64,000 nucleotides of DNA from CAYFFO01 sp964342485 (GCA_964342485.1 CAYFFO010000006.1:22131-86130), one strand, 5' to 3'; counted from the first letter of the stretch, positions 26,875 to 36,167 are shown. Notes: a model not told the origin generated them from the sequence alone. Numbers and translations: made by a program.

Positions 26875-27717
26875 ATGGATCAAAAACTCATAGCTTACCT
26901 TGGCCCAACTGGTACTAATACTGAACAAGCTTGTTTGTTGTACGATGAAACAGCTAAATTAATACCATGCTTGTCAATACCAGAGGTTTTTGGAAAAGTA
27001 AATGCAGGAGACGCCCATAAAGGCATTGTCCCTATTGAAAATAGTGTTGCCGGATCAGTAAGTTTAACCTTGGATCTTCTTATACATGAATCCCAGTTAT
27101 ATATACGGAATGAGGTGGTATTACCGATAACTCATTCTCTTATAGTGTCAGAACCTGTTGACTTAAGTGAAATAAAGTTAATATATTCTCACCCTCAAGC
27201 TATAGAACAATGTCGGACATATTTGGCAAAGAATTGTCCCAATGCTCAAATAATTGCTTCAATGAGTACATCATCAGCAGTAGGTCAGGTGATGTCGGAT
27301 AGATACGGGTCTGCTGCAATTGCCACTCAAAGGGCAAGTGAATTGCATGGAGCTCTAGTATTGGTTGAAGGGATTGAAGACTACAAAAATAATATGACTA
27401 GATTCGTTGTACTAGATTCACACGATAATGTCCCTACTGGAAATGATAAAACTTCTATATGTTTTTCTTTTGATGGGGACTCGCCTGGGATATTACATTC
27501 TGTTTTGGCAGAATTTGCTAATCATCATATTAATCTGGCAAAGATTGAGTCAAGACCAACTAGAGAATCTCTAGGCAGCTATATATTTCTGGTAGATTTA
27601 GAGGGTCACAGGGTCGATACCGTTGTAAGTCAGGCGCTAGAAGCGATAGAAAAAATAGTTTCAATGCTAAAGGTTTTTGGGTCATATCCGAAACATGAAT
27701 TTAAGAAAAACCAATAG
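26875..27717 (+). CDS. pheA: Prephenate dehydratase with ACT domain
   Basis: The protein has 280 residues. The N-terminal dehydratase domain (about 1-180) converts prephenate to phenylpyruvate. Seen: A-Y-L-G-P-T-G-T-N, I-V-P-I-E-N-S-V-A-G-S-V, S-H-P-Q-A-I-E-Q-C, and the catalytic N-M-T-R-F-V-V-L near residue 175. The C-terminal ACT domain (about 192-270) carries the E-S-R-P-T phenylalanine-binding motif, so feedback inhibition is expected. There is no chorismate mutase domain. It follows the Trk cassette closely but shows no functional link to it. Confidence 0.95.
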   Translation: MDQKLIAYLGPTGTNTEQACLLYDETAKLIPCLSIPEVFGKVNAGDAHKGIVPIENSVAGSVSLTLDLLIHESQLYIRNEVVLPITHSLIVSEPVDLSEIKLIYSHPQAIEQCRTYLAKNCPNAQIIASMSTSSAVGQVMSDRYGSAAIATQRASELHGALVLVEGIEDYKNNMTRFVVLDSHDNVPTGNDKTSICFSFDGDSPGILHSVLAEFANHHINLAKIESRPTRESLGSYIFLVDLEGHRVDTVVSQALEAIEKIVSMLKVFGSYPKHEFKKNQ

Positions 27718-27770
27718 GCGGGATTATTCGGAAATTTCATATTCGATGGAGGATATGGTTGGGTAATATT

Positions 27771-28130
27771 TTATAAGTTGGATTTGCCTTGTACGCCAGT
27801 GTCTTTTGGTTCATCTGGATCAGAGATTGGATCATTAGAGTTTGCAAACTTCTGACCTGGTATATCTATGGTCGGTGATAGTCTCTCTTTTAAATTTTCT
27901 ACAGCAGGGTTAAGGGAATATTTGACTGATTCAATTGTTGGACCAACGTTATCACGAACTCTAGCTGCCATGCCTTCAGCTCTTTCTCTCCAAATTTCAC
28001 TCTGGTCGGCAATATCAGCTCGAGTGTCCGAACCAGATTTTGGTGCCAAAACGATCCCAACCAACGTTCCAATAATACCGCCTATAAGAAAACCTGTTAC
28101 GAATGATCCACCACTGTCGTTATTTGCCAT
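27771..28130 (-). CDS. YtxH-domain small membrane protein
   Basis: The protein has 119 residues. It opens with a glycine-rich membrane helix (F-L-I-G-G-I-I-G-T-L-V-G-I-V-L-A-P-K-S-G-x-D-T-R, about residues 10-35), the YtxH signature. An amphipathic helical region of about 60 residues follows, then a proline/aspartate-rich tail. YtxH proteins are linked to stress responses in Firmicutes but have no known activity. It overlaps the upstream small membrane gene by 11 bases, so the two are translated together. Confidence 0.82.
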   Translation of the reverse strand: MANNDSGGSFVTGFLIGGIIGTLVGIVLAPKSGSDTRADIADQSEIWRERAEGMAARVRDNVGPTIESVKYSLNPAVENLKERLSPTIDIPGQKFANSNDPISDPDEPKDTGVQGKSNL

Positions 28131-28416
28131 TTATGTCATCTCCTTTATTTTTCGAAGATTTTAGTCCACCGATTAATGAAATAAATTTCCATATTCCCAG
28201 AGTAAAACCAGATGCCATTGAGTTGCGCTCAACCAAAATATTAGATACCGTATCTATAACTTGTTCTAAATTCTTAGATGTTTTGCTAAGTAAGTTTAAT
28301 AAAGATCTGATTTTAATAAATATGTTAAGAAGAAAAATAGCGCTAACGATAAGCACTATTATGATTAGGACGTCTCTGACCATTGATATTACTTCAGCTA
28401 TTTCAGTCAGAGTCAA
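28120..28416 (-). CDS. Small membrane protein, DUF948-like
   Basis: The 98-residue protein has one strong membrane helix (about residues 15-35), then an amphipathic coiled stretch (L-L-S-K-T-S-K-N-L-E-Q-V-I-D-T-V) and a second weaker hydrophobic region near residue 75. This order and its overlap with a YtxH gene match DUF948/YtxH pairs in other bacteria. The start is a TTG at 28416 with no strong ribosome site. Function is unknown; a membrane scaffold is the usual guess. Confidence 0.65.
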   Translation of the reverse strand: MTLTEIAEVISMVRDVLIIIVLIVSAIFLLNIFIKIRSLLNLLSKTSKNLEQVIDTVSNILVERNSMASGFTLGIWKFISLIGGLKSSKNKGDDINGK

Positions 28417-28531
28417 TATTCTTAACCCGTTAACTTGATTTAGGACTTGTAGATAACATTGATAATTACCTGGAACAATCGTTTATCAAATCCCATGTTA
28501 GCATCTCTTATTGCAAGCATCAATTAGATAT

Positions 28532-28550
28532 AAAAACCTGTAGGTTTTTT
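28532..28550 (-). terminator. Terminator-like hairpin after the mfnB-like gene
   Basis: AAAAACC (28532-28538) pairs with GGTTTTT (28543-28549) over a four-base loop. On the minus strand it lies about 53 bases after the stop of the MfnB-like gene and is followed by further T-rich sequence. Only two GC pairs make it weak; it is palindromic, so it could act in both directions. Confidence 0.45.
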
Positions 28551-28602
28551 CAGCTCCTAATTCTGAATAAATCACATTATAAGCAATAAAAATAGATTTG
28601 TT

Positions 28603-29589
28603 TTAACTATTAGGTTGTATTAATATTCGTACTGAGTCATCTTCGTTTTTTCTTTGTGTCAGAATATGGTGACCACCTTTTTCAGCCCATACTTTTACGT
28701 CGTAGGTGTTAAGGATATCTGGCATTATTACTTCAACGAATGAAGTTTTATCTATTTCCACCTGGGTTGATAGTTCGGCTAAAATGCTGGCACAGGATTT
28801 GCCAGTTCCGTCAATAACATTCCACCCCTCTCCAGTTTCTAAACTTGAATCCTTTATATTTTCATCATGAACTGGGATTTCTCCAGATTGGCGAAGATCA
28901 AGTTGTTGCTTGAAATCGGATACGGCTTCCCAGTGGACACCGTCATTACGATCTCCTTTTGAACATACGGCCCCTCTTACACCTACAATGTCAGGATTAA
29001 CCCTGGCGAGCACATCTAGATTATCTAGCTTCAAATGTCCCGACAAGGCAGTGCTCATACCAGATTCCTTGCCAAGGTAAACCATCTCTCTCAATTCAGA
29101 TTCGTCAATGAAATCAAACAAATTACGTCCATCTTTTGTCAGTGTGTCTATAAGCCATCCATCACATTCTCCGTCTTTTGCTAGATCAACCATACGCCTT
29201 GGTTCCAACCCATCGTAAAGATGGTTGTCTGCAAAAAGAGAACCTATTAATTTAGTGTCTGTACCTTGTAGGGCTCTTTTTGATGCTTGTAAAATTTCTA
29301 CTGCTTGGCTGTAATCGCTTTTCATAAATCCTACCTTGACTGATGTAGCATTTAAGGCCCCCGCAGTATAAACAGCCATTGCTACTGTTCCAACTTGATT
29401 TGGCACTACACCAAGAGTAACACTTGCATGGTGCTCTGAAGGTACAGATTCTCTGACTTGTTTAACTAAACTAGGTTCAGCTGATCCGACCAGTGCTTCT
29501 TGAAGGTTTTTAACATCCACAATATCAGCTCTGCCTTTAACAGCCTGGTGCGCTTCTGGCAGATTTTGTACGCTTACCATTAATAACAT
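28603..29589 (-). CDS. MfnB-like (5-formylfuran-3-yl)methyl phosphate synthase fused to a TusA-like domain
   Basis: The protein has 328 residues. Residues 1-235 match the DUF556/MfnB TIM barrel, which in methanogens condenses two glyceraldehyde 3-phosphates to a furan, the first step to methanofuran. Start L-L-M-V-S, A-D-I-V-D-V-K-N with K27, V-K-V-G-F with K85, and D-T-L-T-K with D148 and K152 line up with the archaeal catalytic residues as I recall them. Residues 256-326 resemble a TusA/SirA sulfur-carrier fold: I-D-G-T-G-K-S-C-A with C266 where TusA has C-P-x-P, and W-A-E-K-G-G-H at 301-307. The proline is missing. It begins one base after the DapA-like gene ends. Confidence 0.75.
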   Translation of the reverse strand: MLLMVSVQNLPEAHQAVKGRADIVDVKNLQEALVGSAEPSLVKQVRESVPSEHHASVTLGVVPNQVGTVAMAVYTAGALNATSVKVGFMKSDYSQAVEILQASKRALQGTDTKLIGSLFADNHLYDGLEPRRMVDLAKDGECDGWLIDTLTKDGRNLFDFIDESELREMVYLGKESGMSTALSGHLKLDNLDVLARVNPDIVGVRGAVCSKGDRNDGVHWEAVSDFKQQLDLRQSGEIPVHDENIKDSSLETGEGWNVIDGTGKSCASILAELSTQVEIDKTSFVEVIMPDILNTYDVKVWAEKGGHHILTQRKNEDDSVRILIQPNS

Positions 29590-30582
29590 TTATTCACCGC
29601 CTAAATTAGACCTTATTTTTTCTCGAACTAACTTAATATCGTCCCTTAACTCTTGTTTTTCAGAATCACTTAAATCATAAAGTGGCGGACGAATTGGGCC
29701 ACCTTTCATTCCCATCAATTCTCCCCAATATTTTACCATTGGGACAGGTAAGGAACCATTCTGTTTTTTCATTATTCGTTGCCACCAAGTATCAGATAGG
29801 GATTTTAATGGTTGGATATGAGATTCGTATAAATGTGCATCGACGTCTCCCTTTGTAGCTCTGTCAATAAATTGAACGTAATAGTTGTCATTTTGGTTAT
29901 CAAATCGCCAATCAGATGTATTTGCAAACATAACTTTTTGTTGAAAACCTAGTTTCTTTCCTTCGAATAATACCCATTCATCCGGTGCGCTAATGATTGC
30001 ATGTTCTCCAATGGTTCGATGAGTTTCAATAGTTATATCCCTGTTAAAGCTCGCTTCTTTAACTCCAACAACATTGTCAATGTTGCAGATGTCCTTCAAT
30101 CCTTCTGGACTCATGACTATCCCAAATTGAGGAGAGTTATAGAACATGATTGCTAAAGATGTATTGGAGGCCAAAATTTTAACCCAGTCAACTACCTGTT
30201 GTTCCGATTTAGTCACAAAATAGGGTGGTGCAACAACAAGTAAATCGAATCCGAGTCCTTCAGCATAATTAGCTAAACTTACCATATCTTTTATCGAAGA
30301 ATGACTGACGTGAGCAGCGATGTACCATCCTGGTTTCTTTTCTTCAGCTACTATCTGATAAATTTTCTTGCGTTCTTCGATAGATAAGGCCCAGAATTCT
30401 CCCATTCCCCAAGCACATCCTATCCCTTTCGTACCAAGCAGACGAATGTGTTGGATATTTGATCGTAAACCTGCTTCGTCAATTTCATTATATTCTGTAA
30501 AAGGAGTAACAAGGGTCGACCATTGGCCTGTTATATTTTCCCAGGCCCAGTCCATTGCTTCATTCTTAGTATATTCTGACAC
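29590..30582 (-). CDS. Dihydrodipicolinate synthase-family aldolase
   Basis: The protein has 330 residues, longer than DapA (about 290). The Schiff-base lysine K175 lies in V-G-V-K-E-A-S and the catalytic tyrosine Y148 in F-Y-N-S-P. The T-T-G-E loop of true DapA is replaced by C-A-W-G-M-G-E-F-W, so it is probably not lysine-pathway DapA but another pyruvate-type aldolase or lyase. It starts with GTG behind a strong AAAGGAG. Its stop abuts the start of the MfnB-like gene, so the two aldolase-type enzymes are almost certainly one operon. A palindrome lies about 50 bases upstream. Confidence 0.85.
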   Translation of the reverse strand: MSEYTKNEAMDWAWENITGQWSTLVTPFTEYNEIDEAGLRSNIQHIRLLGTKGIGCAWGMGEFWALSIEERKKIYQIVAEEKKPGWYIAAHVSHSSIKDMVSLANYAEGLGFDLLVVAPPYFVTKSEQQVVDWVKILASNTSLAIMFYNSPQFGIVMSPEGLKDICNIDNVVGVKEASFNRDITIETHRTIGEHAIISAPDEWVLFEGKKLGFQQKVMFANTSDWRFDNQNDNYYVQFIDRATKGDVDAHLYESHIQPLKSLSDTWWQRIMKKQNGSLPVPMVKYWGELMGMKGGPIRPPLYDLSDSEKQELRDDIKLVREKIRSNLGGE

Positions 30583-30632
30583 AGAGTTAACTCCTTTAAA
30601 TAAAAATCCATGATAAGAATAATATATTAGAG

Positions 30633-30657
30633 TTACGATAAATATCAGGTATCGTAA
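30633..30657 (-). promoter_or_regulatory. Palindromic operator candidate before the dapA-like/mfnB-like operon
   Basis: TTACGATA (30633-30640) and TATCGTAA (30650-30657) are perfect 8-base inverted arms around nine bases. The site lies 51-75 bases upstream of the GTG start, in the expected promoter zone of the two-gene operon. The half-site matches no regulator I can name. Confidence 0.5.
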
Positions 30658-30716
30658 TATAGATACAGTGTAAACGAGACGGGTTGTATTTTCTATGTAT
30701 CTTAATTAATTTATGT

Positions 30717-33161
30717 TTATTGATTTATCGATATTTCAGCCGGTCGTAAAACTTTTTTTGAAAGTAGTAATTTATCTTTGCCAGATAAATTAGGATCTAT
30801 TTCTAGTAGATGGATTGCTTCTTGACGTGCTATAGTCACAACCTCGTGATCGGTAATTTTGGCGATTTTTAGTGGTGGTAATCCACTTTGACGGGTTCCA
30901 GTTCCCAAATAATCTCCTGGGCCTCGTAAATTCAAGTCACTTTCTGCCAATTCAAACCCATCTTGAATCCTTTCTACTAACTTGAGTCTTTCCTGAGCTT
31001 CTTCACCTGCGTTGTCAGATAGCAAAATACAGTAGCTCTGGTGAATGCCTCTTCCAACCCGTCCCCGGAATTGATGTAGTTGAGCTAGTCCAAAACGATC
31101 AGCTCCATCGATTAACATTACGGTTGCATTTGGCACATCGATGCCTACCTCAATTACGGGGGTTGATACTAGAATGTCTAGATCGCCTTCTTTGAATCTA
31201 TTCATCACAATGTTTTTTTCATCTAAAGAAAGTCGTCCATGTAGCAATCCCATGCTATATTCTGGGAAAACTTGAGAAGATAATCTCGCATATTCCTCTG
31301 TAGCGGCACGTGTTTGGATTGTTTCTGAGCCGTCAATTAATGGGCATACAATGAAAGCTTGTCTTTTTTGTTCTACTTGTTTTGCGACAAAACCATATGC
31401 GACGTCGCGTTGATTTGGTTCAACCCAACGCGTTCTTATCCTAAGTCTTCCTGGTGGCAATTCGTCAATAGTAGAAATGTCGAGTTCTCCGTATAGAGTT
31501 TTAGCAAGAGAGCGGGGTATAGGGGTGGCAGACATGGATAGTATATGGGGACGTTTCCCTTTTCTAATTAATGATGAGCGTTGCATAACTCCAAAACGAT
31601 GTTGCTCATCAACTATGGCTACTGCTAATTGAGGAATTTTTACGTCATCTTGTATAACTGCGTGTGTACCAATTAATATGTCAATTTTGCCTATAGATAC
31701 TTGGTCACGAATTAAGGTTTTTGTTTTCTTTTTAACACTGCCATGTAAAAGAGCTATTTTTATCGGTCTTTTTAGACCTGCAATTGATACTTCCGCTTGT
31801 CCATCACCAGTCTTTTTGCATCCAAGTTGTTTGGTAATAGTCAGGAAGTGTTGTTCTGCAAGTACTTCTGTAGGAGCCATCAAAGTTCCCTGATAGCCGT
31901 TAAGAGTTGCAACTATCAACGATGCTGAAGCTATGATTGTTTTTCCGCTACCAACATCCCCTTGAAGTAGCCGGTTCATAGGTTTGTTTTGCTTAAAGTC
32001 GTTTAGTATTTCATCAAGAACGCGGTTTTGAGCTACGGTCAAATTGAAAGGCAAGTTAGAAATAAATGGATCTATTGTTTCCCGAGTTGATTCCAGTGGT
32101 ATACCAAACTCTTCTTGTTGCCATGATTTTTTGCGCATAAGTACTATTAGTTGTAAGAGCAAAAGTTCGTCAAATGCCAGCCTATGTCTTGCCCTGGTAA
32201 ATTCAGACTGGCTCTCTGGGTAGTGAATCTGGGTAATTGCATCTTTTAATCCCAGCACGTTTGTCCGATTAATTGATTGGGGTGGTAAATGATCTATGAT
32301 CTTATCGCTGGTCGCATCGAGTGCAGTTTTAATTAATCGCCTTATACTACGTTGGGAAATTCCCTCTACTGTTGAATACACAGGAACTCGTCTTGCCGTG
32401 TGTATTAATTGTTCAACATCTCTATAATTTTCAAATTCGGGATTATCTTTGAAAAAAGGCGTACCTCTGTAGCCGCTTACTTTTCCGCTTACAACAATCT
32501 TGTCACCTGTTTTGAGCGAATTAGCCAGATAGGGCCTTTGGTTTCTTTTAACACCAGGCCGGATCCAGTTTGCTCTAGCCATACCTGTATCGTCGCCGAT
32601 ATCAGCTTGGATTGACCAGAGATTACGTTTTGGATTGATGACTGAAGCACTTACATCCCAAACATCAACAACTACAGTCTGGGTTTCACCCATTGTAAGT
32701 TGATTAATCCGTCTTTTTGCACTGTAGTCGTTATGCTTTGAAGGGAAGTGATAAATTAAATCTTCAATAGTATCTATGTTTAACCGATATAGTTTTTTTG
32801 CTAGTTGTTCTCCGATACCCTTCATGACAGTTACTTTGGATTCCAAAGTAACAATACTATTAAAGGTCGGCTTTCTTTTCTTTTGCTGTGCAGAATGTTT
32901 CGGAGCTTTAGGTTTAACTGAAGTGATTAATCCACTAGAGTCGAGGACTTTTTGCAAATTAATTTTTGCCCACTGTTTTCTTTGACTAGGCGTCAGTATC
33001 GAATATGATTTAAATTCTCCTATAATTTGAGACAAGTCTGAGTCCCAACGATGCAATAGTTTGTCTAATCCACCAGCAACCGCATGGTCTTGGTATCCCT
33101 GTTCTTCTTCCAAAGCAAGGATCTTGAGAAAGGGTTCAATTATTGATTTATCGGTTGTCAC
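30717..33161 (-). CDS. recG: ATP-dependent DNA helicase RecG
   Basis: The 814-residue protein is somewhat longer than typical RecG (about 690) because of an N-terminal extension of about 100 residues, a form known in several phyla. It reverses stalled forks and migrates Holliday junctions. The wedge/OB domain is followed by the helicase core: L-L-Q-G-D-V-G-S-G-K-T (Walker A), M-A-P-T-E-V-L-A-E-Q-H (Ia), V-D-E-Q-H-R-F-G-V-M-Q-R (II, the RecG D-E-Q-H), S-M-S-A-T-P-I-P-R-S-L (III), and Q-F-R-G-R-V-G-R-G (VI). It follows degV and fakA on the same strand, a widespread order. Confidence 0.96.
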   Translation of the reverse strand: MTTDKSIIEPFLKILALEEEQGYQDHAVAGGLDKLLHRWDSDLSQIIGEFKSYSILTPSQRKQWAKINLQKVLDSSGLITSVKPKAPKHSAQQKKRKPTFNSIVTLESKVTVMKGIGEQLAKKLYRLNIDTIEDLIYHFPSKHNDYSAKRRINQLTMGETQTVVVDVWDVSASVINPKRNLWSIQADIGDDTGMARANWIRPGVKRNQRPYLANSLKTGDKIVVSGKVSGYRGTPFFKDNPEFENYRDVEQLIHTARRVPVYSTVEGISQRSIRRLIKTALDATSDKIIDHLPPQSINRTNVLGLKDAITQIHYPESQSEFTRARHRLAFDELLLLQLIVLMRKKSWQQEEFGIPLESTRETIDPFISNLPFNLTVAQNRVLDEILNDFKQNKPMNRLLQGDVGSGKTIIASASLIVATLNGYQGTLMAPTEVLAEQHFLTITKQLGCKKTGDGQAEVSIAGLKRPIKIALLHGSVKKKTKTLIRDQVSIGKIDILIGTHAVIQDDVKIPQLAVAIVDEQHRFGVMQRSSLIRKGKRPHILSMSATPIPRSLAKTLYGELDISTIDELPPGRLRIRTRWVEPNQRDVAYGFVAKQVEQKRQAFIVCPLIDGSETIQTRAATEEYARLSSQVFPEYSMGLLHGRLSLDEKNIVMNRFKEGDLDILVSTPVIEVGIDVPNATVMLIDGADRFGLAQLHQFRGRVGRGIHQSYCILLSDNAGEEAQERLKLVERIQDGFELAESDLNLRGPGDYLGTGTRQSGLPPLKIAKITDHEVVTIARQEAIHLLEIDPNLSGKDKLLLSKKVLRPAEISINQ

Positions 33162-33286
33162 AACGCATTAATTTAGTGGATGGATTTGATAGATATGAAT
33201 AATACTAATGCCTAAGAAATCGATGTGTTGTATTTTTTGGTATAACGGCATTATACAAATTTATCTTATTGGTCTTGTTGGCAAGG

Positions 33287-34141
33287 TTATTTTTTACGAA
33301 TTAGGCCTATTCCAATTGCTCCGGGGCCCGAATATGTCCCAATGACAGGTCCGAAACGAGTTAAGTAAGGTGTGGAAATATCAGGGAGTAAGCTCCTGAT
33401 TTCTTCAGAAATTGACTCTGCTAAATCTGGGGTAGTGCTATGCATAACTGCAATAGTTTCAATGGGGGAAAATGTTTTAACCGTTTCGATAAGTCTGGTC
33501 AGGCCTTTATTAAATGTCCTAACTTTTGCCAAGTCATGTACTTCCCCTTCTTTCATAATTATCATAGGTTTAATGTTGAGGACGGAGCCCAGAATAGCTT
33601 GTGCTTTTCCTATCCTACCTCCCTTCTCAACGTATTCCAAAGTTTCAAGTAAGCAGAAACATTCGGAAAGCTTTATTGACTGGTTAATTAATTGCTTTAC
33701 TTCTTCAATGTTTTGTCCATTAAGAACTGCCTCTGCTGCTTTAATCACCGTCAATCCTAGTCCCATTGAGACTTGACCGGTATCTATAACTTCAATATTT
33801 TCTGGCATTTTTGATTGGGATCTACCCTGAACAGCAGAGTTGTAAGTTCCGCTCATTTTGGCAGTGACATGGATGGACAAGATCTTATTATTTTCAGGTT
33901 CAAGTGAGTCGTAAATTTCTTTAAAGTCACCTGGAGATGGTTGGGAGGTCTTTGGAAGATTGCTATCTTCACTAAGACGTTTGTAAAATGTATCTGATGA
34001 AATAGTCACTTTGTCTTTGTAATTTTCTGTACCGAAACTAACATTAAGAGGAATAACAGTTATTCCAAGTTTATTAATCAAGTCGTCTGGTAAATCAGAT
34101 GTGCTGTCAGTTACAATTTTGATATTCATTTTGTTCTCCAA
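33287..34141 (-). CDS. DegV-family fatty-acid-binding protein (FakB-type)
   Basis: The protein has 284 residues. DegV proteins bind a single fatty acid and present it to FakA for phosphorylation. The N-terminal T-D-S-T-S-D-L-P near residue 10 and the carboxylate-binding T-S-Q-P-S-P near residue 60 are diagnostic; G-K-A-Q-A-I-L-G-S-V-L-N-I-K-P is the other conserved stretch. It follows the fakA-type gene by 12 bases, so both parts of the fatty-acid kinase are in one operon. That pairing makes the FakB role likely. Confidence 0.9.
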   Translation of the reverse strand: MENKMNIKIVTDSTSDLPDDLINKLGITVIPLNVSFGTENYKDKVTISSDTFYKRLSEDSNLPKTSQPSPGDFKEIYDSLEPENNKILSIHVTAKMSGTYNSAVQGRSQSKMPENIEVIDTGQVSMGLGLTVIKAAEAVLNGQNIEEVKQLINQSIKLSECFCLLETLEYVEKGGRIGKAQAILGSVLNIKPMIIMKEGEVHDLAKVRTFNKGLTRLIETVKTFSPIETIAVMHSTTPDLAESISEEIRSLLPDISTPYLTRFGPVIGTYSGPGAIGIGLIRKK

Positions 34142-34153
34142 AATTCATTCAGT

Positions 34154-35827
34154 TTATTCAATTGATATTAGCAAGTGATAGTGCGGTTGCCCTCCTTCTA
34201 CCAATTCGAAATCGCTATCTGGGTAGAAAGTTTGTATGCTTTCGTATGTTGTTATAGCTTCTTTTGATGATAACGGATTCCCATAGTATAACGTTATAAT
34301 TTCCCTTTCCCTAGGATGGATATGGTTAACTATCGATTTGAGAGCATCTATAATTGTATCACCTGCTATGACCAATTCTCCTTCAATAAGCCCGATGATT
34401 TGGCCGGTTTTTACATGGATATTATTTATAGTTGCATCGCGTATTGATGTAGTGATTTCGGCTGTTTTGACTGAATCTATTGCATTGGCCATTATCAATA
34501 AATTATCGTCTACGCTGTTTTGAGCATTCATTTGCAACATAGCTGATATACCTTCTGGTATCGTTTTTGTTTCGACTATGTGTACATTTTTTTTGGAGAG
34601 CTTTGCAGCCTGATTCGCCGAAGATATTATATTAGAATTATTGGGGAGTACTATTACATCCGGGGACGGAGTATTTTCTACTGCATCAAGGATCTGAGAT
34701 ACGCTAGGGTTCATCGTGTTAGTTCCTGAAACAATATTGTTGACACCCAACTGTATAAACAATTCGTTTAATCCGTTCCCGACTGAAACGGCTATTATTT
34801 CTATTTCCTTGGGTTTTTCTGAACGTAAATGAGTTCCTTTATTTTGATCAGAAATCAATTTTGCATGTTGGTCATCCATGTTTTCAATTCTTACTTGGCT
34901 TAATTTACCTAGTGAAACACTTAAACTTATAATAGGCCCAGGGTCTTCAGTATGAATGTGAATTTTTGTTTCAGTGTTATTGCCTATAACAACTTCGGAG
35001 TTACCCAAATCTTTTAATTTGTCTCTAAGTAAATCTTGATCCAATGTATCTGACTCGATCATTAATTGCGTGCAATAACCATAAGAATCATGTTCCGTAG
35101 AAGTTATGAATTCTTCTGAAATAGATTTGTTCGGATTACCTGTTCCTACACCTTCTGGTATTGGATATTGGCTATATAGTTCATCACCTGCTAGGAACCG
35201 CCGGATACCTTCAAGGATCATTGCAATTCCGTACCCTCCGGCGTCCACGACCCCAGCTTCCCTAAGAACGGGTAGAAGAGTTGGTGTCATTGAAACCGAA
35301 TTTATAGCTGATTTACAAATCTGTTCCATGAATTGGACTGTTGTTAATGATGATGAATCTAGATGTAATGCTGTTTCGGATATGTCACTTATAACTGTAA
35401 GCATAGTTCCTTCAACAGGGTTACTTACAGCTTTATAGCAAAGGTTCTTAGCTTCTAACAAACAATTGGTTAGTTCGTCACAACCAAATTCGACGCAATT
35501 ATCCATTCCCGTTGCAAACCCCTGGAGAAATTGAGATAGTATCACCCCACTGTTACCTTTTGCTGCCTTCAATGCTGTATCTGATAAAATACGTGAAACT
35601 TCCGCGGCTGAAGTTGAATCAGTTTCGTTCATTGAAGATACCGAGTCTTGCAGCGTGAAGAACATATTTGTTCCCGTGTCACCATCAGGTACAGGGAATA
35701 CGTTTAGAGCATTTATTTGTTCAATATTAGATTCCAATAAATTTGCTGATGCCTTAAACATCAACTTTAAGTCTGTACCATCTAGTTTAATTTTTTGAAT
35801 TATTGGCATATTTTGATTAGTTGTCAT
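34154..35827 (-). CDS. fakA: Fatty-acid kinase FakA-like (DAK2 domain) protein
   Basis: The protein has 557 residues. The N-terminal DhaL/DAK2 kinase domain (about 20-215) shows N-V-F-P-V-P-D-G-D-T-G-T-N-M, the ATP/Mg site, and K-G-N-S-G-V-I-L-S-Q. The remainder is the middle domain plus a C-terminal DegV-like fold (N-N-S-N-I-I, G-Q-I-I-G-L-I-E-G). With DegV it phosphorylates exogenous fatty acids for phospholipid synthesis. It is first of three minus-strand genes fakA-degV-recG and diverges from rpmB, the conserved neighbour of this gene in many bacteria. Confidence 0.92.
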   Translation of the reverse strand: MTTNQNMPIIQKIKLDGTDLKLMFKASANLLESNIEQINALNVFPVPDGDTGTNMFFTLQDSVSSMNETDSTSAAEVSRILSDTALKAAKGNSGVILSQFLQGFATGMDNCVEFGCDELTNCLLEAKNLCYKAVSNPVEGTMLTVISDISETALHLDSSSLTTVQFMEQICKSAINSVSMTPTLLPVLREAGVVDAGGYGIAMILEGIRRFLAGDELYSQYPIPEGVGTGNPNKSISEEFITSTEHDSYGYCTQLMIESDTLDQDLLRDKLKDLGNSEVVIGNNTETKIHIHTEDPGPIISLSVSLGKLSQVRIENMDDQHAKLISDQNKGTHLRSEKPKEIEIIAVSVGNGLNELFIQLGVNNIVSGTNTMNPSVSQILDAVENTPSPDVIVLPNNSNIISSANQAAKLSKKNVHIVETKTIPEGISAMLQMNAQNSVDDNLLIMANAIDSVKTAEITTSIRDATINNIHVKTGQIIGLIEGELVIAGDTIIDALKSIVNHIHPREREIITLYYGNPLSSKEAITTYESIQTFYPDSDFELVEGGQPHYHLLISIE

Positions 35828-35978
35828 CGTTGCTGTATTGATCCTATTATGGTATGTTCGTATTACGATTTTATCGCAAAACGTGAATCATATGAGTTAC
35901 AATATCCAAGTGATTCATTGAAAGAGATAGACTAGCCGATTCTACTGATTTCATAGGTACTAGTCAAAATAAATAACC

Positions 35979-36167
35979 ATGGCTAAATGTAATATATGTC
36001 AAAAAACCGGTCAATCCGGCAATAATGTAAGTCACTCCAAGCGGCGTACAAGGACTAGGTGGTTTGCTAATGTACAGAGCGCGACCATTTATGAAGATGG
36101 TACTCCGAAACGTGTCAAAATTTGTACGCGATGTTTAAGATCGAGATACAAAGTAGCTGTAAAGTAA
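35979..36167 (+). CDS. rpmB: 50S ribosomal protein L28
   Basis: The protein has 62 residues. The sequence begins [20 protein letters not shown], with the C-x-x-C of the zinc-type L28; the partner pair appears as I-C-T-R-C-L near residue 49. So it is probably the zinc-binding (C+) form. It binds 23S rRNA on the large subunit. It is divergent from fakA, a conserved arrangement. The start ATG at 35979 has only a weak purine tract. Confidence 0.95.
   Translation: MAKCNICQKTGQSGNNVSHSKRRTRTRWFANVQSATIYEDGTPKRVKICTRCLRSRYKVAVK

Noticed and set aside
29590..30582. Lysine-pathway dihydrodipicolinate synthase (dapA)
   Set aside because: The catalytic Tyr and Lys fit the family, but the T-T-G-E loop is replaced, the protein is longer, and no lysine genes are nearby.
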